Shown: one piece after another, positions 10,005-18,383 of the stretch | How positions within the stretch are numbered: the stretch's first letter is position 1 | Layout of the letters: every line of letters starts with the position of its first letter | Origin: Chenggangzhangella methanolivorans | GTDB lineage: Bacteria; Pseudomonadota; Alphaproteobacteria; Rhizobiales; Methylopilaceae | Length of the DNA: 64,000 bases | Assembly (NCBI RefSeq): GCF_019797865.1 | Contig: NZ_CP081869.1 | Location: 3,559,501 to 3,623,500, forward strand | Direction: 5' to 3' | The notes under the pieces: generated by a model | Told to the model about the DNA's origin: nothing | Seen by the model: the letters and a program-made list of their open reading frames with translations, nothing else | Databases searched by the model: none | Program-made: the position numbers and the translations under genes

Positions 10005-10490
10005 ATGACGATCGAGGTCGGCGCGCGCCTTCCCAACACCACCTTCCGTCGCCTTGGCGACAACGGTCCCGAGACCGTGATGACCGAGGACGTATTCGCC
10101 GGCAAGAAAGCCGTGCTGTTCGCGGTTCCCGGCGCCTTCACGCCCACCTGCCACCGCAACCACCTGCCGGGCTATCTGAACAATCTCGACGCGCTCGCGG
10201 CCAAGGGCGTCGAGGTCGTGGCGGTCACCGCCGTGAACGACCCCTTCGTGATGAACGCCTGGGCCGAAGCGACCGGGGCCAAGGGCAAGCTCACCTTCCT
10301 GTCGGACGGCAACGGCGACTTCGCCAAGGCGATCGGGCTCGACCTCGACGCTTCGGGCGGCGGTCTGGGCCTGCGCTCCAAGCGCTACGCCATGGTGCTG
10401 GACGACATGGTGGTGACGCATCTCGCGATCGAGGACTCGCCTGGCAAGGCCGATCTCTCGACCGCGGAAAAGACCCTCGAGGCGCTCTGA
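10005..10490 (+). CDS. Peroxiredoxin (Prx5 type)
   Basis: This 161-residue thiol peroxidase reduces hydrogen peroxide and alkyl hydroperoxides in the cytoplasm. The active-site stretch VPGAFTPTCHRNHLPGY carries the peroxidatic Cys near residue 50, with the Thr two before it conserved. LRSKRYAMVLDDMVVTHL is the conserved C-terminal half. No second cysteine is seen, so it acts as a 1-Cys enzyme, probably recycled by glutathione/glutaredoxin. GGAGA lies upstream of the ATG at 10005. Confidence 0.93.
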   Translation: MTIEVGARLPNTTFRRLGDNGPETVMTEDVFAGKKAVLFAVPGAFTPTCHRNHLPGYLNNLDALAAKGVEVVAVTAVNDPFVMNAWAEATGAKGKLTFLSDGNGDFAKAIGLDLDASGGGLGLRSKRYAMVLDDMVVTHLAIEDSPGKADLSTAEKTLEAL

Positions 10491-10494
10491 TCGC

Positions 10495-10527
10495 GGGCTC
10501 GGCTCGTCCTTCGGAACAGCCGAGCCC
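10495..10527 (+). terminator. Hairpin after the peroxiredoxin gene
   Basis: GGGCTCGGCT (10495-10504) and AGCCGAGCCC (10518-10527) form a perfect 10-bp stem with a 13-base loop, starting 4 bases after the peroxiredoxin stop. Only a weak T-poor tail follows, so termination efficiency is uncertain. Confidence 0.6.
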
Positions 10528-10654
10528 CTTCAAAAGGATTCCCCGGAGAGGGTTTTATCCCCGGGGCCGACGCCCTAGGCTACTGGGCGGGAATGGCTCT
10601 CCGCAGTGCGCTTCCTTGGAAGCGAGAGGGGCGGCGCGGTCATTTCCGGCTGAT

Positions 10655-10687
10655 CCCGTCGCGCCGCCAGCCGGCTGGCGCGACGGG
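10655..10687. other. Long perfect hairpin in the 10491-10796 gap
   Basis: CCCGTCGCGCC (10655-10665) pairs perfectly with GGCGCGACGGG (10677-10687), and the loop is itself partly palindromic (CCAGCCGGCTGG). It lies in the 306-bp non-coding gap between the peroxiredoxin gene and the first small paralogue. Not a member of repeat families A or B. Function unknown. Confidence 0.5.
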
Positions 10688-10727
10688 ACGGCTCCGCCCC
10701 ACGTCTGCGCGGGTTGCGGACGACATA

Positions 10728-10744
10728 CTAAGTAGTAGTACTTA
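10728..10744 (+). promoter_or_regulatory. Candidate operator, motif CTARGTAGTAGTACTTA
   Basis: The 17 bases CTAAGTAGTAGTACTTA contain an inverted repeat, AAGTA-GTAG-TACTT. The same motif with one change occurs in the same orientation at 25624-25640, upstream of the secreted protease gene. Here it ends 52 bp before the ATG at 10797. No binding protein was recognised. Confidence 0.55.
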
Positions 10745-10796
10745 CTGTATGCTCGCTATGGTGGACGGCGACAAATGGCGCGCCACCTGATAGCGC

Positions 10797-11000
10797 ATGA
10801 CCTATGTCATCACCTACGGCCCGCTAGGCATGGCCAGGGAAGTCTCGTGCGAGACGGCCGTGGAGGCGCTGGAGACGCTGACGGAGCTTGCCCAGAAGGG
10901 CGAGCCGGGCGTGATGGTCTCGAGCTTCCAGACCGAAGCCGAGGCAATGGATGCTTTGCGGGTCCTTGCGGCCAGGGAACGGTCGCCAGACGAGCGTTAG
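10797..11000 (+). CDS. Small protein, first of two tandem paralogues
   Basis: The 67-residue product begins MTYVITYGPLGMAREVSCET. Aligned with the next gene it shares the pattern (T/A)YVITY, E-(V/L)-(S/A)-CETA-(V/D)-EAL, a Leu-rich helix ELAQKGEPGVMVSSF and a C-terminal helix. No family was recognised and there is no signal peptide or membrane segment. The predicted order strand-helix-strand-helix suggests a small cytosolic alpha/beta fold. The conserved Cys near residue 18 may matter. The upstream motif at 10728 is the likely control site. Confidence 0.65.
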   Translation: MTYVITYGPLGMAREVSCETAVEALETLTELAQKGEPGVMVSSFQTEAEAMDALRVLAARERSPDER

Positions 11001-11158
11001 GACGCCTTCGGCGAGCCTGTTCCGAACGGCCGATCGCTCACGCGTATGATGATCGCGCTGAGTTCGAGAGCGCTTTCTGGATCAATCGCGGAACCAAACG
11101 CTCGCTCGCGCGTCTAGCGTCTGAAACGTACCTCCCCGATGCGTTTCGCCTAACGGCA

Positions 11159-11197
11159 AGCCCGGCGCGCTCCCCCGACGCGTCGGGCTTTTGCTTT
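11159..11197 (+). terminator. Rho-independent terminator between the small paralogues
   Basis: AGCCCGGCGCG (11159-11169) pairs with CGCGTCGGGCT (11179-11189) with one mismatch, followed by TTTTGCTTT. It lies about 160 bp after the first small gene, so the two paralogues are probably separate transcription units. The rest of the 331-bp gap (11001-11331) holds nothing recognised. Confidence 0.75.
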
Positions 11198-11331
11198 CGC
11201 GATTCCCATGTCGAAGGGAGCGCGCGTCCGGCGAAGCCGCGGATACGCGTTTTTGCGTATACCGCAAATTGAATGTCAGCCATGATGCAATCGTCATGGT
11301 AAACGCTACGACTTTGGTCGTATCTCGCGCC

Positions 11332-11709
11332 ATGGCATACGTGATCACATACATCGGCGCCCGGGGCGACGTCGAACTGGCGTGCGAAACGGCCGATGAG
11401 GCCTTGCCGGTTCTGCGGGAGCTTCTCGAACGAAAGGCCGCCGGGATTCTCGTCGCAAGCTACGAAACCGGCCTGGAGGCCGAGGAGACGCTTCGCATCC
11501 TCGTCGATCACCGCAGGGGGTCGTGGAGCGGATCGGCGTGGCCTGAAGGATCGGAAAATCGGCGAGGCGACGGCTATTCGTCCGATGATATCCGTTCGAC
11601 GTTCGGGCTAAAGCCTTGTGCGCCAGTGGACCAGAACGTTCTGGAATGTTCCCGGACGTGCGATCGAAGCGCGCCGAGCGAAAATCTCATAAATATAATC
11701 TCAGGTTGA
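11332..11709 (+). CDS. Small protein, second tandem paralogue with C-terminal extension
   Basis: The 125-residue product begins MAYVITYIGARGDVELACET. The first 60 residues align without gaps to the preceding small gene; the remaining 60 are polar, Arg/Asp/Ser-rich and have no counterpart there. The ATG at 11332 is chosen by that alignment, although the frame is open further upstream. A perfect 14-base palindrome, CCAGAACGTTCTGG (11631-11644), lies in the tail coding region, and the 3' end is AT-richer than the surroundings, so the true end of the gene is less certain than its start. Function unknown. Confidence 0.55.
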   Translation: MAYVITYIGARGDVELACETADEALPVLRELLERKAAGILVASYETGLEAEETLRILVDHRRGSWSGSAWPEGSENRRGDGYSSDDIRSTFGLKPCAPVDQNVLECSRTCDRSAPSENLINIISG

Positions 11710-11901
11710 GTTTGGCGTTCGTTTGAGACGCGCCCTTATTCTGTCCATTCCAAGCGGCGCTGGGAGACATCTTGCCGTTGCAGCCGCTGTTCGGCCTTGG
11801 CTTTGAGGTCGATGTCGCTCGCCCTAAGCGCGAAGTCGCCATACGCTCGGCCCGTGGAGCCATGAGGGTGATGGGGAGGGGTAAGATGGGCGATTGCTGT
11901 C

Positions 11902-12090
11902 GTGGTTGCGTTGGGGCTGTCGGCGGGGAGTGGTTTGCTCCCTCAGCAATCGCAGGCCGCCAAGCCTACGTATCGATCGCGCCAAGACGGTTTTGTACAA
12001 AACGTTCGGGAAAGCGGATTTCCGAGCGTGGGAGTCCAGCGCCAGCTGCAATGTCAACGGCGGCGCGATGACCGTGCAGTTTTTTCCTAA
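11902..12090 (+). CDS. Possible small exported protein
   Basis: A frame with a GTG at 11902 encodes 62 residues beginning with a signal-like segment, MVALGLSAGSGLLPQQSQAA. If one G were removed from the GGG at 11888-11890 the frame would start at an ATG (11886) with a fuller signal peptide (MAIAVVVALGL). The mature part is short and Arg/Gln-rich and matches no family. In the 653-bp stretch 11710-12362 this is the only coding candidate; the rest holds only the SOS box near its end. It may not be a gene. Confidence 0.25.
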   Translation: MVALGLSAGSGLLPQQSQAAKPTYRSRQDGFVQNVRESGFPSVGVQRQLQCQRRRDDRAVFS

Positions 12091-12314
12091 GTAACGGACG
12101 AAACAGGCCGCCCTGCCATCGGGAACGGTCAGGCCATGTCTTCCTGTGCGCAACCGGCTTGTGCACAGGCTATGCACTGCTCGTCACGGTGGCGGCGTAA
12201 ATTTCCGAAAATCCCAGGAGGCTGAGTCCTGAGCGATTTTCAGGGGCCGGCTTTATGCCCAGGGGCGTCCCCTGCCTGCGGCGGCTTGACTCACCTTTCC
12301 GTCGCTTCGTAAAA

Positions 12315-12329
12315 GAACAAAACAGGAAC
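12315..12329. promoter_or_regulatory. SOS box (LexA operator) upstream of imuA
   Basis: GAAC (12315-12318), seven bases, GAAC (12326-12329). This is the complement of GTTC-N7-GTTC, the LexA operator of alphaproteobacteria. It ends 33 bp before the imuA start, exactly where repression would act on the mutagenesis cassette. Confidence 0.88.
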
Positions 12330-12362
12330 TTAAGGTCAACAGACAGCAGCGAGGCGGCGCCC

Positions 12363-13267
12363 ATGGCGAGGCGGCGGAGACGCTTGCGGCCCTGCGGGAG
12401 GCGGTCGCCCGCGTCGAGGGGCGCGAGGCGGACGCGCGCGGCCCGCGGGTCGCGCTCGGCGTCGGCGAGATCGACGCCGCGCTCGGAGGCGGGCTGAGGC
12501 GCGGCGCGCTGCATGTGGTGGCGGCCGCCTCGCCGGCCGCCGCGGGGGCCGCCACCGGGTTCGTGGGCGCGCTTGCGGCTCTGGCCGCGGGGACAAAGGG
12601 AGCGGTGCTGTGGATCAGGCAGGACATGGCGGCGCGCGAGAGCGGCGAGATCTGGGCTCCAGGTTTCGCGACGCTCGGCCTCGATCCCGCACGGCTCGTC
12701 CTGCTGAGGGCGCCGGACGTCGCCGCGGCGCTGAAGGCGGCGGAGGCCGGGCTTTCCTCCGCCGCGGTCGCGGCCGTGGTGATCGAGCCCTTCGGCGCGA
12801 TCCAGGGCTTCGACCGGATCGCGGGCCGCAGGCTCGCGCTTGCGGCGGGACGGTCGGGCGCGCTCGGGGTCATGCTGCGCCTTGCGCCGCAGCCGGGGGC
12901 GCCAGCCGGGCTTTCGGCCGCCGAGACGCGCTGGCGCCTTTCCCCGCTCTCCTCCGCCTGGGGGGCGGCTGGAGCCCGCGCGGCCGCCGCGCGGACGGAG
13001 GCTTGGGCGGAGGCGCTGGAGGGCTGGGGGCGCCCGCTCGCGCGCGCCGAGCTTACGCGCAACCGGTTCGGCGGGGTCGGGCGCTGGCCGCTCGCCTGGG
13101 GGTTCGATGACGGGCTCTTCCGCCTTGCCGAGCGGCGCCTCGGCGCCCTCGACCCGGACGTCCGGCGCGACGCCGCAGCGGCGGCGGATCCTCGCGATCG
13201 CGCTGCCGGACCTGCCGATCGACCGGCTGCGGCGCCAGGAGCGGGCGGCCTGCGCAGAGCCGGATGA
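12363..13267 (+). CDS. imuA: ImuA, RecA-like SOS mutagenesis protein (frameshifted start)
   Basis: ImuA (SulA-like) works with ImuB and DnaE2 in damage-induced, error-prone translesion synthesis. Seen: GVGEIDAALGGGLRRGALHVV near residues 35-55, the RecA-like N-terminal core with a degenerate P-loop, then VLWIRQDMAARESGEIWAPG and LDPARLVLLRAPD. The protein frame (ETLAALREAVARVEG) has no start codon of its own; adding one G after the ATG at 12363 joins them. Corrected length is about 301 residues. The last 30 residues overlap the start of imuB in another frame, so the true end may be earlier. LexA control is indicated by the SOS box just upstream. Confidence 0.85.
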
Positions 13268-14718
13268 GCGGCCCTTCGCGGTGGTCGAGCGGTCGGGGCG
13301 GCGCTGCGGCTGCTCGCCGTCGACGCGGCTGCGCGCAAGCGCGGCTGCGCGCCGGCATGGCGTTCGCCGAGGCGCGCGCGGTCTGTCCGACCTTGCGCGC
13401 CGCGCCCGCCGACGTCCACGAGGACGAACGTCTCCTCAAGGCCCTCGCGGACTGGTGCGACCGCTACACCCCGCTTGTCGCGCTCGATCCGCCGCGCGGC
13501 CTGCTGCTCGACGTCTCGGGCTGCGGGGCGCTGTTCGGCGGCGAGGAGAGCCTCGTAGAAGGCCTGGTCGAGGCGCTGGGCTCCCACGGCTTCGCCTGCC
13601 GCGTCGCGGTGGCGGACGCGGCGGGGCCGGCCCGCGCGCTCGCCTGGTTCACGCAAGGCGGCGTCGCGCCCGCAGGCTCGAGCCGCGATCTCGTGGCGCG
13701 GCTGCCGGTGGTCGCGCTCGGCCTCGACGAGGCGCAAAGGACCGCGCTGCTGCGCGCGGGGCTGAAGACGATCGGCGCGACGGCGGCGCGCGGGCGGGGC
13801 GAGCTTGCGGCGCGGTTCGGCGCGAAGATGGTCGCGACGCTCGACCGGACGCTCGGCCATGACGACCCGCCGGTCTCGCCCTTGCGGCCGGCCCCGCGGC
13901 TGATGGTCGAGCGGCGTTTCGCCGAGCCGATCGCGACCGTCGAGGCGGCGCTTGCGGCCCTCGCCGCGTTGGCGGACGCGCTGTGCGGCAGGCTCGAGGC
14001 CGCGGGGCTTGGGCTCATGGGCGCCGAGGCCGCGTTCTTCCGCGCAGACGGAAGGGTGACGCGCGTCGCGCTTGGCGTCGGCGCCCCGAGCCGCGATCCG
14101 CGCCTGCTGCTGCGTCTCTTCCGCGAGCGGCTCGACGCGCTCGCCGATCCGCTCGATCCGGGCTTCGGCTATGATCTTCTGCGCCTCTCCGCGCAGACCG
14201 CCGAACCGCTCGTCGAGACCGTTCGCAGCTTCGACGAAGGCGCGGCCGCGCGGGCCGAACTCGCTGAACTCGTCGACCGGCTCGCCGCCCGCCATGGCCG
14301 CGCGCGCGTCGTCGGAATTCGGGCCGTCGACGCGCACCGGCCGGAACGGCAGGCGCGGTTCGAGCCTGCGCAGACCGGCGGCTTCTCGGAAGCCGCGCAA
14401 GCTTTTGAGCGCGACGATGGCCCGCCGCGCCGCCCGCTGCGCCTGTTTCCTGCGCCGGAGCCTATCGAGGTGGTGGCCGAGGCCCCGGACGGCCCGCCGG
14501 CGCGCTTCGTCTGGCGGCGCGCATCCCACTCCGTGCTGCGCGCCGAAGGGCCGGAGCGCATCGCGCTCGAGTGGTGGCGGCCCGGCGGCGCCAAGCCCAC
14601 GCGCGACTATTTTCGCGTCGAGGACGAGGCCGGCGCGCGCTTCTGGATTTTTCGCGACGGCCTGTTCGGCCGCGAGATCGAGCATCCGCGCTGGTTCTTG
14701 CACGGGCTGTTCGCGTGA
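13107..14718 (+). CDS. imuB: ImuB, Y-family polymerase-like protein (frameshifted)
   Basis: ImuB is a catalytically inactive Y-family homologue that links DnaE2 to the beta clamp. The N-terminus RRILAIALPDLPIDRLRRQE is clear, followed by LRLLAVDAAARKRG and LRAGMAFAEARAVCPTLRA in two further frames, so indels lie near 13300 and 13350. From there to 14718 the frame is intact, with DVSGCGALFGGEESL, the C-terminal little-finger region and FWIFRDGLFGREIEHPRWFLHGLFA. The start is uncertain: the ATG at 13107 is the only in-frame candidate and makes a 160-bp overlap with imuA. The stop overlaps the dnaE2 GTG (GTGA), implying coupled translation. Confidence 0.88.
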
Positions 14719-17700
14719 ACGCCTTCGCCGAGGTCGCGGCTGCGACCGCCTTCTCGTTCCTGCGTTCAGGCTCGCGGCCGGAAGACTATGTCGTGGCCGC
14801 GTCTTTCATGGGGCTGTCGGCGCTTGGGATCGCGGACCGCAACTCGGTGGCGGGCGTGGTGCGGGCCTATGCGACGCTGAAGAACCCGGAGCTGCCCAAT
14901 GTTCCGAAGCTGCTCGCCGGCGCCAGGCTCGTGTTCGAGGACGGGGCGCCCGACGTCGTGGTCCATCCGCGCGACCGCGACGCCTGGGGGCGGCTCTGCC
15001 GGCTGATCACGCTTGGCAAGAACCGGACGGAGAAGGGAGATTGCCGGCTAAATTTTGAGGATCTGCTTCAGTGGAGCGAGGGCCTGCTCGCGGTCGTCAT
15101 GCCTCCCGCTCGGCCGGGCGCGGAAACGCGCAAGGCGCTGGAGGCGCTGCACGAGGCGCGCCAGGGCTCTGTCTGGCTTGGCGCCGACATGCCCCGCCGC
15201 GGCGACGACGCCCGCCGCCTCGGCGCGCTGAAGAGCCTCGCCGCCCGCATCGGCGCTCCGCTGCTCGCCACCAACCAGCCGCTTTATCACGCACCGGACC
15301 GTCGCCCGCTGCAGGATGTCGTCACCTGTATCCGCCAGGGCCTCTCGATCGAGGCCGCGGGCCGCTGCTGGAAGTGAACGCCGAGCGGCACCTGAAGGGC
15401 GCGGTCGAGATGGCGCGGCTGTTCCGCGACGCGCCCGAGGCGCTCGCCGAGACGCTGCGGTTTTCGGAGCGGGTCGTCTTCAGTCTCGAAGACCTTCGTT
15501 ACAACTATCCGCACGAGCCAGTGCCTGCCGGCAAGACGGCTCACGGCCATCTGCGCGATCTCGTGCGGGCCGGCATCGCCAAGCATTATCCGGACGGCGC
15601 GCCGCGCAAGGTTCTGGACACGATCGCCAAGGAACTGGCCTTCATCAAGAAAAAGGAGATCGCGCACTACTTCCTGACTGTCCATGACATCGTCTTCTTC
15701 GCAAGAGGCGAAGGCATCCTCTGTCAGGGGCGCGGTTCGGCTGCGAATTCTGCGGTCTGCTACGTGCTCGGCGTCACCGCGGTCGATCCGGCCGAGACAG
15801 ACGTGCTGTTCGAGCGCTTCCTGTCGGAAGAGCGCGATGAGCCGCCCGACATCGACGTCGACTTCGAGCACGAGCGGCGCGAAGAGGTGATCCAGCACAT
15901 TTATGGCCGCTACGGCCGCCACCGCGCGGCGCTCGCCGCGACCGTCATCCACTATAAGCCGCGCAGCGCGATCCGCGAGGTCGGCAAGGTCTTCGGGCTG
16001 ACCGAGGACGTCACCGCGGCGCTCGCCAACACCGTCTGGGGCTCATGGGGCTCTGGCCTCACCCGCGATCAGGTGCGCCAGGCCGGCCTCGACCCGGACA
16101 ATCCGGACCTTGCCCGAGTGGTGGCGATCGCCACGGAGCTCGTCGGCTTCCCGCGCCACCTCTCCCAGCACGTCGGCGGCTTCGTGCTGACAGATGACCG
16201 GCTCGACGAAAGCGTGCCGATCGGCCCTGCGGCGATGGGGGAGCGGCACTTCATCGAATGGGACAAGGACGATCTCGACAGGCTCAACATGATGAAGGTC
16301 GACGTGCTCGCGCTCGGCATGCTGACCTGCATCCGCAAGGCCTTCGACCTCATCGCGCTGCACGGCGGGAAGCGGCTGGAGCTCGCCGACGTGCCGAAGG
16401 ATCAGCCGCAGGTCTACGAGATGCTCTCGCGAGGAGACTCGCTCGGCGTGTTCCAGGTCGAGAGCCGGGCGCAGATGAACATGCTGCCGCGGCTTCGGCC
16501 GAAGGAGTTCTATGACCTCGTCATCGAGGTCGCGATCGTGCGGCCGGGCCCGATCCAGGGCGACATGGTGCACCCCTATCTGAAGGCTCGGAAGAACCCG
16601 GGAGCGGTCGTCTATCCGCAGCCTGGGTCCCCTCATGATCCTGACGAGCTTAAAAAGGTTCTGGAGAAGACTCTCGGGGTGCCGCTGTTCCAGGAGCAGG
16701 CAATGAGGGTCGCCATGGTGGCGGCGAAATTTTCAGGCGAAGAAGCCAATGCGCTCCGACGCTCGATGGCGACCTTCAGGCATGTCGGCGGGGTTGAGAA
16801 ATTCTTCGACAAACTGGTCGGGCGCATGGTGGAGCGCGGCTACGATCCGGACTTCGCCCGGCGCTGCTTCAAGCAGATCGAGGGCTTCGGCTCCTATGGG
16901 TTTCCCGAGAGCCATGCGGCGAGCTTCGCCAAGCTCGTCTATGTCTCCTCGTGGCTCAAATGCTTCCATCCGGCCGCCTTCGCCTGCGCGCTGCTGAACT
17001 CCCAGCCGATGGGCTTCTACTCCTCCGCGGAGATCGTCCGCGACGCCCGCGAGCACGGCGTCGAGGTTTTCGGCGCGGACGTCACGGCGAGTTGCTGGGA
17101 CAATGTGCTGGAGCACGGCGAGCGTGGCCTCGCGCTTCGGCTCGGCTTTCGCCAGATCGAGGGATTTCGGGAGGAGTGGGCCGAGGCTTTGGCGGAGGGG
17201 AGGGAAGACGAAGACGGCGCAATGTCTTCGATACCCTCTGCCCTTGTGGGAGACGGTAGCCAAATCTCCACCTTCATCGAAGACCTCCGCCGCCGCGCGC
17301 GACTGCCCAAGGCCGCGTTCGTAAAGCTCGCGGACGCCGACGCGTTCCGCTCCATCGGGCTGGACCGGCGCGCCGCGCTCTGGGAGGTGCGGCGGCTGCC
17401 CGACGACGTCGCGCTGCCGCTGTTTGCGGCCGCGGACGCGCGCGATCTCGGACGCGAAAGCGCCGCGCCGCTGCCCGAGATGCCGCTCTCCGAGCACGTC
17501 GTCGCCGACTACCAGACCACGCGGCTCTCGCTCAAAGGCCACCCGATGCAGTTCCTGCGCGCGATGTTTGCGGCCGAGGGCGCCGTGTCCTGCAGCGAGC
17601 TCGGCCAGGCCCGCGACGGGCGGCGCCTCAAGGCCGCGGGCGTCGTGCTCGTGCGCCAGAAGCCCGGCAGCGCCAAGGGCGTGGTGTTCATGACGATCGC

Positions 17701-18025
17701 CGACGAGACCGGGATCGCCAACGCCGTGATGTGGCCCTCTGTGACCAAGGCGTTCCGCAAGGAGGTGATGGGCGCGCGGCTGATCGAGATCTCCGGTCGC
17801 GTCCAGCGGAGCCCCGAGGGCATCGTGCATCTCGTCGCGGAGAGGCTGGTCGACCGCACGATTGAGCTGTCGCGGCTGTCCGAGCGCGAGCTCAAGCCGC
17901 CGATCGCTCGCGCAGACCATGTGAAGCACCCGCTGCCCGACTCCACGCTGTCCGATCGGGCTCATTCGCCGCGCGTGCATCCGCGCGACGTGCGCATTCT
18001 GCCGAAATCGCGCGATTTCCACTGA
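14715..18025 (+). CDS. dnaE2: Error-prone DNA polymerase DnaE2 (one frameshift, in-frame insertion)
   Basis: DnaE2 is the C-family polymerase alpha subunit that performs SOS-induced translesion synthesis with ImuA and ImuB. Seen: PHP domain start (FAEVAAATAFSFLRSGSRPE), polymerase motifs GEGILCQGRGSAANSAVCYVLG and ERDEPPDIDVDFEHERREEV, VLALGMLTCIRKAFDLI, and the OB domain near the end (IANAVMWPSV). The GTG at 14715 overlaps the imuB stop. A stop at about 15375 vanishes if one C is added near 15365, giving GRLLEVNAERHLKGAVEMARL and about 1103 residues in total. A roughly 20-residue segment encoded near 17205-17265 appears inserted (see the repeat entry there). Confidence 0.93.
17232..17258. 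repeat. Degenerate palindrome inside dnaE2
   Basis: The coding bases TACCCTCTGCCC-TTGT-GGGAGACGGTA form an imperfect palindrome that resembles the CCCTCTCCC/GGGAGAGGG repeats found between genes in rhizobial genomes. It lies within the codons for REDEDGAMSSIPSALVGDGSQ, a stretch that interrupts an otherwise conserved region between EEWAEAL and FIEDLRRRARLPKAAF. This looks like an in-frame insertion of a repeat into a protein gene. The family resemblance is from memory. Confidence 0.5.
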
Positions 18026-18138
18026 TCCTGACGCCGTTCCGCTTGGCGCTTGCATGTCATTCGACTTAGCCTGCCGACGCGACGCCTCGCGGACAGACCC
18101 GCGAGGCCAAGATCGGTCAGGAAGGCGAGGACGAGGCG

Positions 18139-18327
18139 ATGGCGTACAAGTTCGAAGTCTACAAGGACAAGGCCGGCGAATTCCGTTTCCGTTTCATCGC
18201 CTCCAACGGCGAGAAGATGTTCGGCTCGGAAGGCTACAAGGCCAAGGCCTCCGCCATGAAGGCGATCGAGTCGATCAAGAAGAACGCCCCCGAGGCGACC
18301 GTCGAGGACGACACCAAGGAAAGCTGA
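18139..18327 (+). CDS. YegP family (DUF1508) protein
   Basis: This 62-residue protein is a single YegP/DUF1508 unit: FEVYKDKAGEFRFRFIASNG, then SEGYKAKASAMKAIESIKKNA. The family forms small beta-beta-beta-alpha domains, is often duplicated in tandem and has no firm function. The E. coli version has two units; this one has one, the common short form. It starts at the ATG at 18139, 113 bp after dnaE2, and is intact. Confidence 0.9.
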   Translation: MAYKFEVYKDKAGEFRFRFIASNGEKMFGSEGYKAKASAMKAIESIKKNAPEATVEDDTKES

Positions 18328-18383
18328 GATCTGCGCGCCGGCGCCTCTTGGGCGAACGACCCCGACGCTCCCCAGAGAAACCC

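Noticed and set aside
11631..11644. CCAGAACGTTCTGG and the nearby GTTC-N6-GTTC as an SOS box
   Set aside because: Spacing is 6 rather than 7, and it lies inside a coding frame with no damage-response gene downstream; kept only as a palindrome.
12253..14703. An 816-codon open frame on the minus strand
   Set aside because: Antisense to imuA-imuB, whose homology is clear; low-complexity Arg/Ala/Pro composition and no start signal.
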